This document shows, one piece after another, positions 1 through 8,545 of a stretch of 54,956 nucleotides of DNA. The notes under the pieces are model-generated. The model was not told the origin of the DNA, did no database searches, and saw only the letters and a program-made list of their open reading frames with translations. Positions within the stretch are counted from its first letter, which is position 1. The number at the start of each line of letters is the position of its first letter. The position numbers were made by a program, and so were the translations under genes. The stretch comes from an uncultured Eubacteriales bacterium (lineage in GTDB: Bacteria; Bacillota; Clostridia; Oscillospirales; UBA644): contig CAJLLT010000014.1 in the NCBI GenBank assembly GCA_905207625.1, forward strand, positions 1 to 54,956, in the 5' to 3' direction.

Positions 1-27
1 ATTAGGGCTATGCCCGAAACTGAAATA

Positions 28-50
28 CCCCCCCCCCGTTTTACGGGGGG
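28..50. terminator. C-tract hairpin at the end of the chrA operon
   Basis: A run of ten C (28-37) ends in G and a TTTTA loop, and positions 44-50 (CGGGGGG) pair back with 32-38. It lies 46 bases beyond the stop of the last minus-strand gene, where a terminator is expected. The T-tract is poor in both directions, so termination is inferred from position and stem strength. Confidence 0.45.
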
Positions 51-95
51 ATATTTATTATGTTTTGTGATTCCGGATACCGGGTCGTCGGTCTT

Positions 96-662
96 TTACA
101 GTCCCAACAGATACCCCGAACATATCCCCGCCGCCGCTGACAGAAGAATTATGACAATCGGGCTGATTTTTCTGAAAGAAAGAATAACCATGATCCCGAA
201 TATTCCGCCGCTGACGTAAAAGGCAGGGGATGAAAGGACGGTTGCGCTGAATCCGGAGGGGAAGAAGACAGTTTCAGCCACTGAAACGGCGGCTGAGGCT
301 ATCAAACCTATGACCGCCGGCTTAAGTCCCGACAGTCCCCACTGTACCGCCTTTGCTTTCCGGAACCGGCTGTAAAACCCGGCAACGATCAGTATTATGA
401 CAAAGGACGGCAGCACAACTCCCAGAGTCGCGCAGAGGGCTCCCGGAATTCCGCCTGCACGCATCCCCACATATGTGGAAAGATTTATCGCAAGCGGACC
501 GGGGGTACTTTCGCTTATGGCTATGAAGTCTACCAGTTCATCCGCCGTCAGCCAGGCGTTTGCGGTTACTTCACTCTGGATAAGCGGGATCATTGCGAGT
601 CCGCCTCCGAAGGTAAACAGCCCGATTTTGAAAAAGGCGAGAAAAAGCTTCAGAAATATCAT
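96..662 (-). CDS. Chromate transporter (ChrA) half protein, second of a pair
   Basis: This 188-residue membrane protein is one CHR domain. Near the N-terminus it has the FTFGGGLAMIPLI block and then ESTPGPLAINLSTYVG, both conserved in ChrA transporters, followed by VVLPSF and further hydrophobic segments. Short-chain CHR proteins usually occur as adjacent pairs that together replace the two-domain ChrA, and the neighbour at 659-1222 is the other half. I chose the ATG at 662 because it overlaps the upstream stop as ATGA and follows GGAAAAGAGGCG. The longer reading from 716 would lie inside the previous gene. The family exports chromate or related oxyanions; the substrate here is unknown. Confidence 0.88.
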   Translation of the reverse strand: MIFLKLFLAFFKIGLFTFGGGLAMIPLIQSEVTANAWLTADELVDFIAISESTPGPLAINLSTYVGMRAGGIPGALCATLGVVLPSFVIILIVAGFYSRFRKAKAVQWGLSGLKPAVIGLIASAAVSVAETVFFPSGFSATVLSSPAFYVSGGIFGIMVILSFRKISPIVIILLSAAAGICSGYLLGL

Positions 663-1222
663 CCGCCACGCCTCTTTTCCGCCAGAAGTGCGGAAACCGT
701 TCCCGCAACGGCACATGCAACGATAACCAACAGAACGTTGATTCTGAATACGGATACCGCAAGAAATGCGCAGCCCATGACAATGTATGAAAACAGATTT
801 CTGTTACTTTGACGGAACATGTCCCACAGTGCCTTAAGAATAAGGGCAAGGACTCCCGCTCTTACCCCGAAAAAAGCGTATTGCACGGCTTTTATTCCCG
901 AAAATTCATTCAGGGCAAGGGTTATCAGGCTTATTACCGCAAAAGAGGGGAGAACCACTCCGAAGGTTGCCAGAACAGCACCGGGAAAGCCCGCAGAGCG
1001 CTGTCCGACAAAGGTTGCGCTGTTTACGGCTATGGGCCCGGGAGTGGATTCCGCGATGGCAACCATTTCCAGGAGTTCCTCGTCGCTTATCCATCCGTGC
1101 TTTTCCACTGCTTCCCTCCGTATCAGGGGGATCATCGCATATCCTCCGCCGAAAGTGAACGCTCCGATCTTCAGAAACGCAAGGAAAACGGAAAGGGCGG
1201 TTCTCGCATTCCGTTCTTTCAT
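659..1222 (-). CDS. Chromate transporter (ChrA) half protein, first of a pair
   Basis: This 187-residue CHR-domain membrane protein carries FTFGGGYAMIPLI near residues 22-34, then ESTPGPIAVNSATFVG and VVLPSF. It resembles its downstream partner in motif order, as expected for the two halves of a short-chain ChrA pair. The start is the ATG at 1222, preceded by GGAGGAATAAG and one base after the ABC-F stop; an earlier in-frame ATG would overlap that gene. Its stop overlaps the next start by four bases, which suggests translational coupling of the two subunits. Chromate or another oxyanion is the family substrate; physiological function is inferred. Confidence 0.88.
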   Translation of the reverse strand: MKERNARTALSVFLAFLKIGAFTFGGGYAMIPLIRREAVEKHGWISDEELLEMVAIAESTPGPIAVNSATFVGQRSAGFPGAVLATFGVVLPSFAVISLITLALNEFSGIKAVQYAFFGVRAGVLALILKALWDMFRQSNRNLFSYIVMGCAFLAVSVFRINVLLVIVACAVAGTVSALLAEKRRGG

Positions 1223-1223
1223 C

Positions 1224-3116
1224 TTATTCCTCCTGGAGCGCAGCCCATTCATCGTAATTCAGTTCTTCCTCTTCGGTAAGCTGTTGCAGCTGTTCCGAAA
1301 GCTCCGCTATTCTCGTGTAATCCGAGCCTATGGAAGGATCGGAAAGAGCATCCTGAACGGCTTTTTTCCTTTTTGCACATTCGTCAAGGAGTTTTTCGAG
1401 TTTTTCCGTGCGGCTGGCCCTTTTCCGTTCCGCCGCCTGTTCCTCCTTTTTTCTGCGGTAATTTTCGGCACCGTCTTTTTTCTGCTCCGGTACCGTTTCC
1501 GTGTGGGTAAAAAACCGTTGCTTCTGTTCTGTAAAGAAATCGTATCCTCCGTCATAGACGCGGAGTTTTCCTTCATCGAAATCAAATATGCGTGTCGCGA
1601 GTTTGTTTATGAAGTACCGGTCATGGGAAACCACGACCATTGTCCCGTCGTAGTCTGACAGAGCCTGTTCGAGGGCTTCTTTTGAAGCTATGTCAAGGTG
1701 GTTTGTGGGCTCGTCCAGTATCAGCAGATTGTGTGGCGAAAGCATAAGTTTGGCAAGCTGTACCCTTGCCTGTTCTCCTCCCGAAAGTTTGTCCGCGGAT
1801 TTGAAAACATCGTCACCTTTGAAAAGAAATACTCCGAGGGCTGATCTGACCTGGGTATTTGTCATCTGCGGAAATTCATCGGAAATTGCGTCAAAAACCG
1901 TTTTCTGACCGTTTACTCCAGCCACATTCTGGTCGTAGTACCCCTCAACGACCCTCGCTCCGGTAACTATCCGTCCTTCGGTGGGAGTAATCATGCCGGT
2001 TATAATCCTGAGAAGGGTTGTTTTTCCGCATCCGTTGGGACCGGTGATGAATACCCTGTCCCCGCTGTGTATGAGGAAATCCACGTCACGGAACAGAAAG
2101 TTTTCGCCGAAGGCTTTTCCGAGATTCTCCGCCCTGAGAACCTCGTTACCCGTTCCGGAACAGGCGTGGAAGGAAAAATCTATATTTGCCGGATCTCTGT
2201 CCGGTCTGACCACGGTCTGCTTTATACGGTCTATCTGTTTCTGCTTTGACTTTATGGTAACATAGTTGCGTTCCTGATTAAAACGCTTCTGTTGCTCAAT
2301 TATTCCTTCGATGCGCCGGATCTCTTTTTCTTTTCTTTCGTACTCCCGTTCAAGAGTCTTGCGGGCAAGCTGTTTCTGCTCCGCGAAAGCTGTGTAGTTT
2401 CCGGTGTAACAGGTGAGTCTGCCGTTTTCAAGGTCAAATATTCTGTTGCAGATCCGGTCAAGGAAATACCGGTCGTGGGAAATGACCGTAACCGCGCCCC
2501 TGTAGTCGGAAAGAAAGTTTTCAAGCCACCTTACTGACTCCATATCCAGGTGATTCGTGGGCTCATCCAGCAGGATAAGATCGGCGCCTGAAAGGAGTAT
2601 TTTTGCCAGAAGTACCCGGGTGCGCTGTCCGCCGCTGAGTCCGGAAAGGGGTAACTGAAGCTCGTTTTCCGAAAAGCCCAGACCGAGAAGGGTGGAGCGT
2701 ATACGCCCCCGGAAGGTCATTCCTCCCCGGGAAAGAAATTCCTCCCTGAGCCTTTGCTGCCGGGAGAGATTTTCTTCGGTGGGGGCATTTTCTACCGCCG
2801 AATCCGCCGCTTCAAACTGCTTTTCCAGCGTCATGAGGTCGGCAAAGACCTCCGTTACTTCCTGCAACGGGGTTTTTGCCGATGTGTAGTCTGAATGCTG
2901 TTTCATGTATGCGACAGTTGCGCTTTTGTCCCTGAAAACATTACCTTCATCGGCGTCTTCGGTTCCTGTAAGGATGTTGAAGAGCGTAGTCTTTCCCGCT
3001 CCGTTGACCCCGACTATACCGACTTTGTCTCCCGGTTCGATACGGAAGGATACATCGGAGAATATATTCTGCTGTACGAAACTCTTACCGAGTCCCGATA
3101 CGGAAATCAAACTCAT
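1224..3116 (-). CDS. ABC-F family ATPase (YdiF/Uup-like)
   Basis: This 630-residue soluble protein has two ABC ATPase domains and no membrane segment. Domain 1 has Walker A GVNGAGKTT (36-44), signature LSGGQ (160-164) and Walker B LILLDEPTNHLD (180-191). Domain 2 has GPNGCGKTT (359-367), LSGGE (444-448) and LLILDEPTNHLD (464-475). A charged helical linker (about 245-305) lies between them where ABC-F proteins reach into the ribosome. A second coiled coil ends the protein (about 550-625). ABC-F proteins bind the ribosomal E site and either tune translation or protect from antibiotics. The shape suggests the YdiF-type housekeeping group, but resistance cannot be excluded. One base separates it from both neighbouring genes. 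Confidence 0.93.
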   Translation of the reverse strand: MSLISVSGLGKSFVQQNIFSDVSFRIEPGDKVGIVGVNGAGKTTLFNILTGTEDADEGNVFRDKSATVAYMKQHSDYTSAKTPLQEVTEVFADLMTLEKQFEAADSAVENAPTEENLSRQQRLREEFLSRGGMTFRGRIRSTLLGLGFSENELQLPLSGLSGGQRTRVLLAKILLSGADLILLDEPTNHLDMESVRWLENFLSDYRGAVTVISHDRYFLDRICNRIFDLENGRLTCYTGNYTAFAEQKQLARKTLEREYERKEKEIRRIEGIIEQQKRFNQERNYVTIKSKQKQIDRIKQTVVRPDRDPANIDFSFHACSGTGNEVLRAENLGKAFGENFLFRDVDFLIHSGDRVFITGPNGCGKTTLLRIITGMITPTEGRIVTGARVVEGYYDQNVAGVNGQKTVFDAISDEFPQMTNTQVRSALGVFLFKGDDVFKSADKLSGGEQARVQLAKLMLSPHNLLILDEPTNHLDIASKEALEQALSDYDGTMVVVSHDRYFINKLATRIFDFDEGKLRVYDGGYDFFTEQKQRFFTHTETVPEQKKDGAENYRRKKEEQAAERKRASRTEKLEKLLDECAKRKKAVQDALSDPSIGSDYTRIAELSEQLQQLTEEEELNYDEWAALQEE

Positions 3117-3117
3117 T

Positions 3118-4032
3118 TTACTGATCCTGTTCTGTCTGTTTTGCCTTGCTCTTACGGGTTATGAAGAATACCGCTGTTGCTCCTGCTATGAGAAATACGA
3201 CGGAAATTATGACTGTTCCCGCTCCGTAGGGCGGAATGGGTAAACCGTCTCCCTGGAGAACGTTTCTTATGGAAGCGAATACGAAACCGAGGATCGCCGA
3301 AAAAGTGAACATCGGGTATTGGGTCATACATTTGTCGAGAACTTTTATCAGAGCAAGAACTCCGATCACCGTTGCCACTCCGATAACAAAAAGAAACAGT
3401 ATATCTCCGGAGTTTTCACCCCAGTGCCTGACATCGGGCAAAGCTCCGAGAGCCTTGTAGAAACGGTCGTATATGCCCAGAACTATGAGCATGTGGGAAA
3501 AGGATATGCCCGGGAGTATCATGGCTACCGCAAGGAAAAATGCCGCGACGACAACTCCCCAGACTGTTTTGAGGGAAAACCCTGTGTCAAAACTGACCAG
3601 TCCGTCGGGCATCATGTTAATAAGCAGTACAGCTCCGATACCCGCAAGAAAAAGAAGTCCTGTGATGACATATTTGTATGTAGCGAGTTTCTGTTTTTCG
3701 GGGAACATCTTCCGCAGGAGCATGGGAACTCCTCCGATTATGAGTCCAACGAAAAGGAATCTCATGGGCAGGGGATACGTCTGCGCAAGATACAGCAGGA
3801 CCTTGGAAAAAAGAAGCATTCCCGCCGCTCCGCAGAGTCCGAAAAGCAACAGAAACAGAAAGTTTTTCTTGAAATTCTTCCGCAGCCCGCTCACAGCCGC
3901 AACAAGTCTGTCGTAAATATCCGCAATCAGCGCGAGAGTGCCGCCGCTCATGCCGGGAAAGGTCATGAGTGCGCCGATGCAGAAGCCCTTCAACGCCGTT
4001 GATGCGTTGTCCTTTGTGAATATTTTTTTCAT
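3118..4032 (-). CDS. popT: DUF368 membrane protein, undecaprenyl-phosphate translocase (PopT-like)
   Basis: This 304-residue polytopic membrane protein carries the two signature re-entrant motifs of DUF368: PGMSGGT at 26-32 and PGISFSH at 174-180, each inside a hydrophobic stretch. Members of this family (PopT) return undecaprenyl phosphate from the outer to the inner leaflet so the lipid carrier of wall precursors is recycled. It lies between a FemAB-type peptidoglycan enzyme (10 bases upstream) and an ABC-F gene (1 base downstream), so it is part of an envelope operon. The second motif is less glycine-rich than the first (ISFSH rather than SGG/SGS). Family assignment is firm; the transport role follows from homologues. 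Confidence 0.88.
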   Translation of the reverse strand: MKKIFTKDNASTALKGFCIGALMTFPGMSGGTLALIADIYDRLVAAVSGLRKNFKKNFLFLLLFGLCGAAGMLLFSKVLLYLAQTYPLPMRFLFVGLIIGGVPMLLRKMFPEKQKLATYKYVITGLLFLAGIGAVLLINMMPDGLVSFDTGFSLKTVWGVVVAAFFLAVAMILPGISFSHMLIVLGIYDRFYKALGALPDVRHWGENSGDILFLFVIGVATVIGVLALIKVLDKCMTQYPMFTFSAILGFVFASIRNVLQGDGLPIPPYGAGTVIISVVFLIAGATAVFFITRKSKAKQTEQDQ

Positions 4033-4042
4033 TCTTTACTCC

Positions 4043-5299
4043 TTAAAATCTGAAAACTATACGTTTGAAATAGTTGAGTCTGTTGTGGAACAGCTCGAAC
4101 ATTTTTTCGTTGCTTATGAGGAAGAATTCTCCCGGGTGCTCCACAAACTGTCCCGCATATTCGCACTTGTAGAGGTACAGCTCGTACATCCGGTCATCCT
4201 TTATATCCGGGGTGTCAAGTTTCAGTGTTCCGCCGATATTGAAGCTTTCACACTGTCCGTCAAGGCTGTCTCTGATCATGTGCAGGTATCCTGCCGTGAG
4301 TTTGAGTTCCCGGAGGGTGGGTGAGGATGCACCGAAGAAGGAATAACTCTTGTTTCCCATTTTTATGAAGAAGTCCGCATGAACATACGGGTCCTCCGGA
4401 TACGCACGGGCTTTTGCTATTTTCACGTCAATGTCCGCAATCTGTTTTTTGTCTGTGTCGATGCTTTTCTGTTTTGCCGCCCGTCTCTCGGGATCGGTTT
4501 CCGCCTCAGCCTTCGCAATTTTCTGACGAAGCTGCTGTTGCTGACTCTCCGCCAGGGCAATGTATTTTTTCATGTCACAGCGATGCAGGTAAACCGTAAC
4601 GAAGGGTCGGAGAGCTTTAGCCATTCCCCTGTAATATTTCAGCGGGCGTCTGCCGAAACCCTTTGCCTCGGTGGTGTGCACGAGCATGTCGTAGAATTTA
4701 TCTACCGCAGGCTCAAGTTCGTCTCCCGTATATTTCTCCACGTACATTCCGCGGTTTTCGCAAAGCCGCAGATGGTTCTTCAGCTTTGTATTCATCTTTC
4801 CGTAAAGACGCTGCCATTCCAGTTCCGGATCGGAGTTTCTGTCAATAAGAAGCCTGTAGTTTGTTTTGGGCTGAAGAAGAGCCCGGTCGTTTCTGACCCA
4901 GCCGAACCGTTCCAGTGCCGCGCGCAGATCCTTTTCCGGTTCGGGAGCGGCAAACTCCACCTTGTAATCAGCGTACGGGTCGGTTATGATATATATAATG
5001 CGGTGCTTGCTGCAATATTCCTTGAGAAACTCCGTAAAAGCTCCCACAAGTTCAAGATTTTCCCAGTCGCAGACAAATCCCCGGGTTATATATCCGATGC
5101 TGTGCCCGGTCGTATATACCGGCAACCGCAACAGCAGACAGGTCAGGACGGTCTGACCGCTGTCATCTCTGCCTATAAATGCGGTGTGGCGGAATATGTG
5201 TCGGAAATCAGCCCAGTATGAGGTTTGCTGGAATATTCCGTGGGCCTGGGCAAAACTGTCTATATTCTTTACGTCAGTCTGACTGAAAGTATACTTCAT
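4043..5299 (-). CDS. FemAB-family peptidoglycan bridge-forming aminoacyltransferase
   Basis: This 418-residue protein has the FemA/FemX layout: two GNAT-like halves with a helical hairpin inserted near residues 245-305 (QQQQLRQKIAKAEAE and following, rich in Q, K, E and A). FemX-type enzymes move amino acids from aminoacyl-tRNA onto the lysine or diaminopimelate side chain of lipid II. The C-terminal part has FNIGGTL and a hydrophobic/aromatic stretch typical of the family. The ATG at 5299 follows GGAGGTACGACG, so the ten codons upstream are left out. It opens the operon and has its own consensus promoter. The amino acid transferred cannot be read from sequence. Confidence 0.9.
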   Translation of the reverse strand: MKYTFSQTDVKNIDSFAQAHGIFQQTSYWADFRHIFRHTAFIGRDDSGQTVLTCLLLRLPVYTTGHSIGYITRGFVCDWENLELVGAFTEFLKEYCSKHRIIYIITDPYADYKVEFAAPEPEKDLRAALERFGWVRNDRALLQPKTNYRLLIDRNSDPELEWQRLYGKMNTKLKNHLRLCENRGMYVEKYTGDELEPAVDKFYDMLVHTTEAKGFGRRPLKYYRGMAKALRPFVTVYLHRCDMKKYIALAESQQQQLRQKIAKAEAETDPERRAAKQKSIDTDKKQIADIDVKIAKARAYPEDPYVHADFFIKMGNKSYSFFGASSPTLRELKLTAGYLHMIRDSLDGQCESFNIGGTLKLDTPDIKDDRMYELYLYKCEYAGQFVEHPGEFFLISNEKMFELFHNRLNYFKRIVFRF

Positions 5300-5341
5300 C
5301 GTCGTACCTCCGCTTCGTTCGAAAGTCATATATCAAGTGAT

Positions 5342-5370
5342 ATTATACATTAAAACATCGTAAAAATCAA
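5342..5370 (-). promoter_or_regulatory. Sigma-A promoter of the femX-popT-abcF-chrA operon
   Basis: On the minus strand TTGATT (5365-5370) and TATAAT (5342-5347) are separated by exactly 17 bases, about 45 bases before the femX-like start. It stands back to back with the proC promoter. Confidence 0.85.
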
Positions 5371-5407
5371 TAGATGTAGAAATTATTTGCCATTTTGTTT
5401 TTCCTTG

Positions 5408-5436
5408 TTGACAATCCTGAAAATTTGTGATATACT
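5408..5436 (+). promoter_or_regulatory. Sigma-A promoter of proC
   Basis: TTGACA (5408-5413) and TATACT (5431-5436) are 17 bases apart, about 40 bases before the proC start. This is close to perfect consensus, so strong constitutive expression is likely. Confidence 0.88.
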
Positions 5437-5476
5437 TAAACATAATTGAGCATGACAAAGGAAGGGAGAACTCTTC

Positions 5477-6292
5477 ATGAAAAAAATAGGGTTCATCGGT
5501 GCCGGACATATAGCCTCCGCCATAGCCTCCGGTATCCTTGCGTCGGGACACTGTTCTGCCGACGATATATGCGTTTATGACGTTGACGGGCAGAAATGCG
5601 CGGCTTATGCCGATGCCGGATTCACCGTCTGCAAGGACGAGGCAGATGTGGCTGCCAATGCCAGATATGTTTTTGTCTGTGTCCGTCAGAAGGATCTGAA
5701 ATCTGTTCTCGGAAAGCTTGCCGGAAACGTTACCGGAGCGAATGTTATTATTTCCGTTATCGCCGGCGTCAGCATTTCTTATTTCAAAAAGGCTCTCGGA
5801 AGGGAATGCAAGGTCGTCCGTCTGATGCCCAACACCCCGATGCTTAAAGGTGTGGGTGCCACCGCGATGAGCTATGAGATGCCCATCACATACGGTGAAC
5901 TGACGGAGATCCGTGAATTGCTTGAGACCACGGGTATTGTTGAGATGCTCCCCGAAGACAGAATGAATGAGGTTATTTCCGTAAATTCCTCCAGCCCCGT
6001 ATATTTTTATATGTTGCTCCGTGCGATGATAAACGGTGCTGTGGCTCAGGGAATAGATGAAGAGACCGCAAAGAGGCTGGTTTTCGCTACAGCCGAAGGG
6101 TCTATAAAACTTGCGGAGACTTCGGATCAGAGCCTCGATGAGATGATAGCTCAGGTCTGTACCCCCAACGGTACTACCGTAAAGGCTATGGAATTCCTTG
6201 AAAAACACGGATTTGAGCAGGCTGTCAGCGATGCTATGCTTGCTTGCACAAAGCGTGCTTACGCTCTCGAGAAAGAAACCGACGCCGAGTAA
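5477..6292 (+). CDS. proC: Pyrroline-5-carboxylate reductase
   Basis: This 271-residue cytoplasmic enzyme catalyses the last step of proline synthesis, NAD(P)H-dependent reduction of 1-pyrroline-5-carboxylate. The N-terminus has the Rossmann glycine motif GFIGAGHIASAIA, and VRLMPNTP occurs mid-protein. The C-terminal helical dimerisation domain carries SSPVYFYMLLRAM and a TPNGTT element, where many homologues have a PGGTT-like sequence. Length is normal for the family. The ATG follows GGAAGGGAG and an almost perfect sigma-A promoter. It is apparently monocistronic; no other proline gene is in the window. Confidence 0.96.
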   Translation: MKKIGFIGAGHIASAIASGILASGHCSADDICVYDVDGQKCAAYADAGFTVCKDEADVAANARYVFVCVRQKDLKSVLGKLAGNVTGANVIISVIAGVSISYFKKALGRECKVVRLMPNTPMLKGVGATAMSYEMPITYGELTEIRELLETTGIVEMLPEDRMNEVISVNSSSPVYFYMLLRAMINGAVAQGIDEETAKRLVFATAEGSIKLAETSDQSLDEMIAQVCTPNGTTVKAMEFLEKHGFEQAVSDAMLACTKRAYALEKETDAE

Positions 6293-6442
6293 CCGCTTTC
6301 TGACCGGATTTTTTACTTTTTCTTGACTCGGTTGCGTCATTTCTTAGTAAAGAACGGGGATTTGTCCCAAAAATAGGACAGATGTCGGAAAAATTGTTGA
6401 TAAATGCCAAAAAAAGGCTACTCATTTTGTGCGTTTTGCCTA

Positions 6443-6471
6443 TTGGAATTTTCGCTTTTTTATGGTAAAAT
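6443..6471 (+). promoter_or_regulatory. Sigma-A promoter with extended -10 before the sugar ATPase
   Basis: TTGGAA (6443-6448) and TAAAAT (6466-6471) are 17 bases apart and the -10 is preceded by TGG, an extended -10 element. It lies 65 bases before the GTG start. The rest of the 243-base gap after proC shows only short AT-rich stretches. Confidence 0.75.
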
Positions 6472-6535
6472 TACAAAGTAAGAGAACTGGGGCTGGAAGT
6501 GTGCCCGTAAACAGAAATTTCGGAGGTTTATTACC

Positions 6536-7657
6536 GTGGCGGGATTGGTACTGAAAAATATAGGTAAAGTCTATGCCGGCGGCGTCAGAGCCGTTACAGA
6601 CTTTAACCTCAAGATCAAAGATAAAGAATTCATTATTCTGGTCGGTCCTTCGGGCTGTGGTAAATCCACTACCCTGAGAATGATCGCCGGTCTGGAAGAG
6701 ATATCCGAAGGCGAACTTTACATTGACGAGAGACTTGTAAACGATGTCGCACCAAAGGACAGAGACATTGCAATGGTTTTCCAGAACTATGCTCTTTATC
6801 CTCATATGACCGTTTTCGAGAACATGGCTTTCGGTCTGAAACTTCGCAAGGTCTCCAAGGAAGAGATCAAACGTCGTGTCGACGAAGCTGCCCGTATACT
6901 TGATATTTCCCACCTGCTTGACAGACGTCCGAAGGCTCTGTCCGGCGGTCAGAGACAGCGTGTTGCCCTCGGACGTGCGATCGTCCGTGAGCCGAAGGTC
7001 TTCCTTCTGGACGAACCTCTGTCCAACCTTGATGCAAAACTCCGTGCTCAGATGAGAACCGAGCTCAGCAAGCTCCATCTCAAACTGGGAACCACGTTTA
7101 TTTACGTTACCCATGACCAGACCGAGGCTATGACCATGGCTGACCGTATAGTCGTTATGAAAGACGGCTATATTCAGCAGTGCGACACTCCTCAGCGTCT
7201 GTATGATGAGCCCATCAACCTGTTTGTTGCCGGCTTTATCGGCTCTCCCCAGATGAACTTCTTCGAGGCACGTCTTACCCGTCGCGGCGAGGATGTTCTG
7301 CTTACCTTCGGTGACTTCACTCTGAAGATCCCCAAGGAAAAGGTTGAGACCGAGAATTACGAAAAGCTTATGACCTACGGCGGCAAGAACGTTATCGTTG
7401 GTCTTCGTCCCGAGCATATTCATGATGAGGATATGTATCTTGAGAAGATGCCCGAAAACATCATTACCGCAAATGTTGAAGTCACTGAGCTTATGGGTGC
7501 TGAGACTTATCTGTACCTTGACGTCAACGACAACAAGATGACCGCCCGTGTTTCGCCCAAGACAAAAGCCAAACCCGGCGACACCATCAAGGTCGCTCTC
7601 GATATGCACAACATCCATCTGTTTGATATCGACACCGAAGAGACCATCATTAACTGA
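6536..7657 (+). CDS. msmX: Sugar ABC importer ATP-binding protein (MsmX/UgpC/MalK type)
   Basis: This 373-residue ATPase energises carbohydrate importers of the CUT1 class. Walker A GPSGCGKST lies at 37-45, signature LSGGQ at 135-139 and Walker B VFLLDEP at 155-161. The C-terminal third is an MOI/TOBE regulatory domain containing NVIVGLRPEHIHDE. The start is GTG at 6536, with GGAGG nine bases upstream. No permease or binding protein lies next to it. In Firmicutes such stand-alone genes usually encode a shared MsmX-type ATPase that serves several sugar importers. It has its own promoter and a strong terminator. Confidence 0.94.
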   Translation: MAGLVLKNIGKVYAGGVRAVTDFNLKIKDKEFIILVGPSGCGKSTTLRMIAGLEEISEGELYIDERLVNDVAPKDRDIAMVFQNYALYPHMTVFENMAFGLKLRKVSKEEIKRRVDEAARILDISHLLDRRPKALSGGQRQRVALGRAIVREPKVFLLDEPLSNLDAKLRAQMRTELSKLHLKLGTTFIYVTHDQTEAMTMADRIVVMKDGYIQQCDTPQRLYDEPINLFVAGFIGSPQMNFFEARLTRRGEDVLLTFGDFTLKIPKEKVETENYEKLMTYGGKNVIVGLRPEHIHDEDMYLEKMPENIITANVEVTELMGAETYLYLDVNDNKMTARVSPKTKAKPGDTIKVALDMHNIHLFDIDTEETIIN

Positions 7658-7719
7658 GTACATCCTACCGCAAAGGTTTTTATTTACATGCTTTTTTTCT
7701 TACTGTCAGTTGAATACAG

Positions 7720-7764
7720 AGCCTGTCTGTTCGGGGCGTAATGCCCCGGACGGGTGGGCTTTTT
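7720..7764 (+). terminator. Intrinsic terminator after the sugar ATPase gene
   Basis: Positions 7720-7737 pair with 7743-7760 over 18 pairs, several of them G-U, around a GTAAT loop. TTTT and a further T-rich stretch follow. Confidence 0.82.
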
Positions 7765-7804
7765 GCCTTTTACGCAGTTTGTACCCTGAACAAGGAGCCT
7801 CAAG

Positions 7805-8314
7805 ATGCCTCAGAATAAGGACAATATCGCCTTCGAACAAACACTTGAGGCGTACAAGAAACTCATTGCATCCCTGGCATCGTCCTTCCCGGAACGCTAC
7901 CGCGAGGATCTGAGACAGGAGGGAAATATCGGTCTTTATGCCGCTTACAGTACCTTCAGTGCCGCTTCAGGTGTCCCTTTCGGAGCTTATGCCACTCTTT
8001 GCATAAAAAGGCGCATGATAACCGCTTACCGTGCTTTGTGCAAGGATGATAAGAATGTGTCTTTTGACGAGTCCGATGTAACTGTTTCCGGTCCTTCTCC
8101 CGAACAGAGTATTCTGGACAGCAACTATGTCTCATCGGTGATAGATTCTGTCCGTCATACCCTTACGGATCTGGAAAACCGGGTCCTGACGGAATATCTC
8201 AGCAGTGGCGGAAGCACCGCGCTGGCGGCGAAGAATCTCGGACTCTCACCGAAAACAGTCGATAATGCCATGACCCGTGTGAAGAAAAAACTTCGGGAAA
8301 GGTTTTCGAAATAA
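7805..8314 (+). CDS. Small RNA polymerase sigma factor, sigma-70 family (SigH-like)
   Basis: This 169-residue protein has sigma region 2 (about residues 33-77, with LRQEGNIGLYAAYSTF and the YATLCIKRRM stretch) and region 4 (about 118-165). Region 4 is a helix-turn-helix with LAAKNLGLSPKTVDNAMTRV. Regions 1 and 3 are absent. The region 2 pattern is closer to SigH/Spo0H-type factors than to ECF factors, but the overall length is ECF-like. It lies 40 bases after a strong terminator with AAGGAG before the ATG. No anti-sigma gene is adjacent, so control is probably not by a co-transcribed inhibitor. The regulon is unknown. Confidence 0.85.
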   Translation: MPQNKDNIAFEQTLEAYKKLIASLASSFPERYREDLRQEGNIGLYAAYSTFSAASGVPFGAYATLCIKRRMITAYRALCKDDKNVSFDESDVTVSGPSPEQSILDSNYVSSVIDSVRHTLTDLENRVLTEYLSSGGSTALAAKNLGLSPKTVDNAMTRVKKKLRERFSK

Positions 8315-8545
8315 ATTTAATATGCCCTGGAAAGATCCGTTAATAATCCCCATCATAGCATCTACGCTTTTTGCCTAAACTGCATTCTTTACGCGGCTCG
8401 GAAACAGGCTTCACGGCTTGCCTCTATCCTCCGTTTTGCGGTCTTTAGAAAATTACGCGACGTTTCGTGATACGGTGATTTAACGCCTCGGTGCGACTCC
8501 GGGAAGGGCGGAAAAATTATCAATCATTTAAGTGAGGTTACTCTA

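Noticed and set aside
5333..6340. Minus-strand frame opposite proC
   Set aside because: It is the antisense of a well-conserved gene with no domain of its own.
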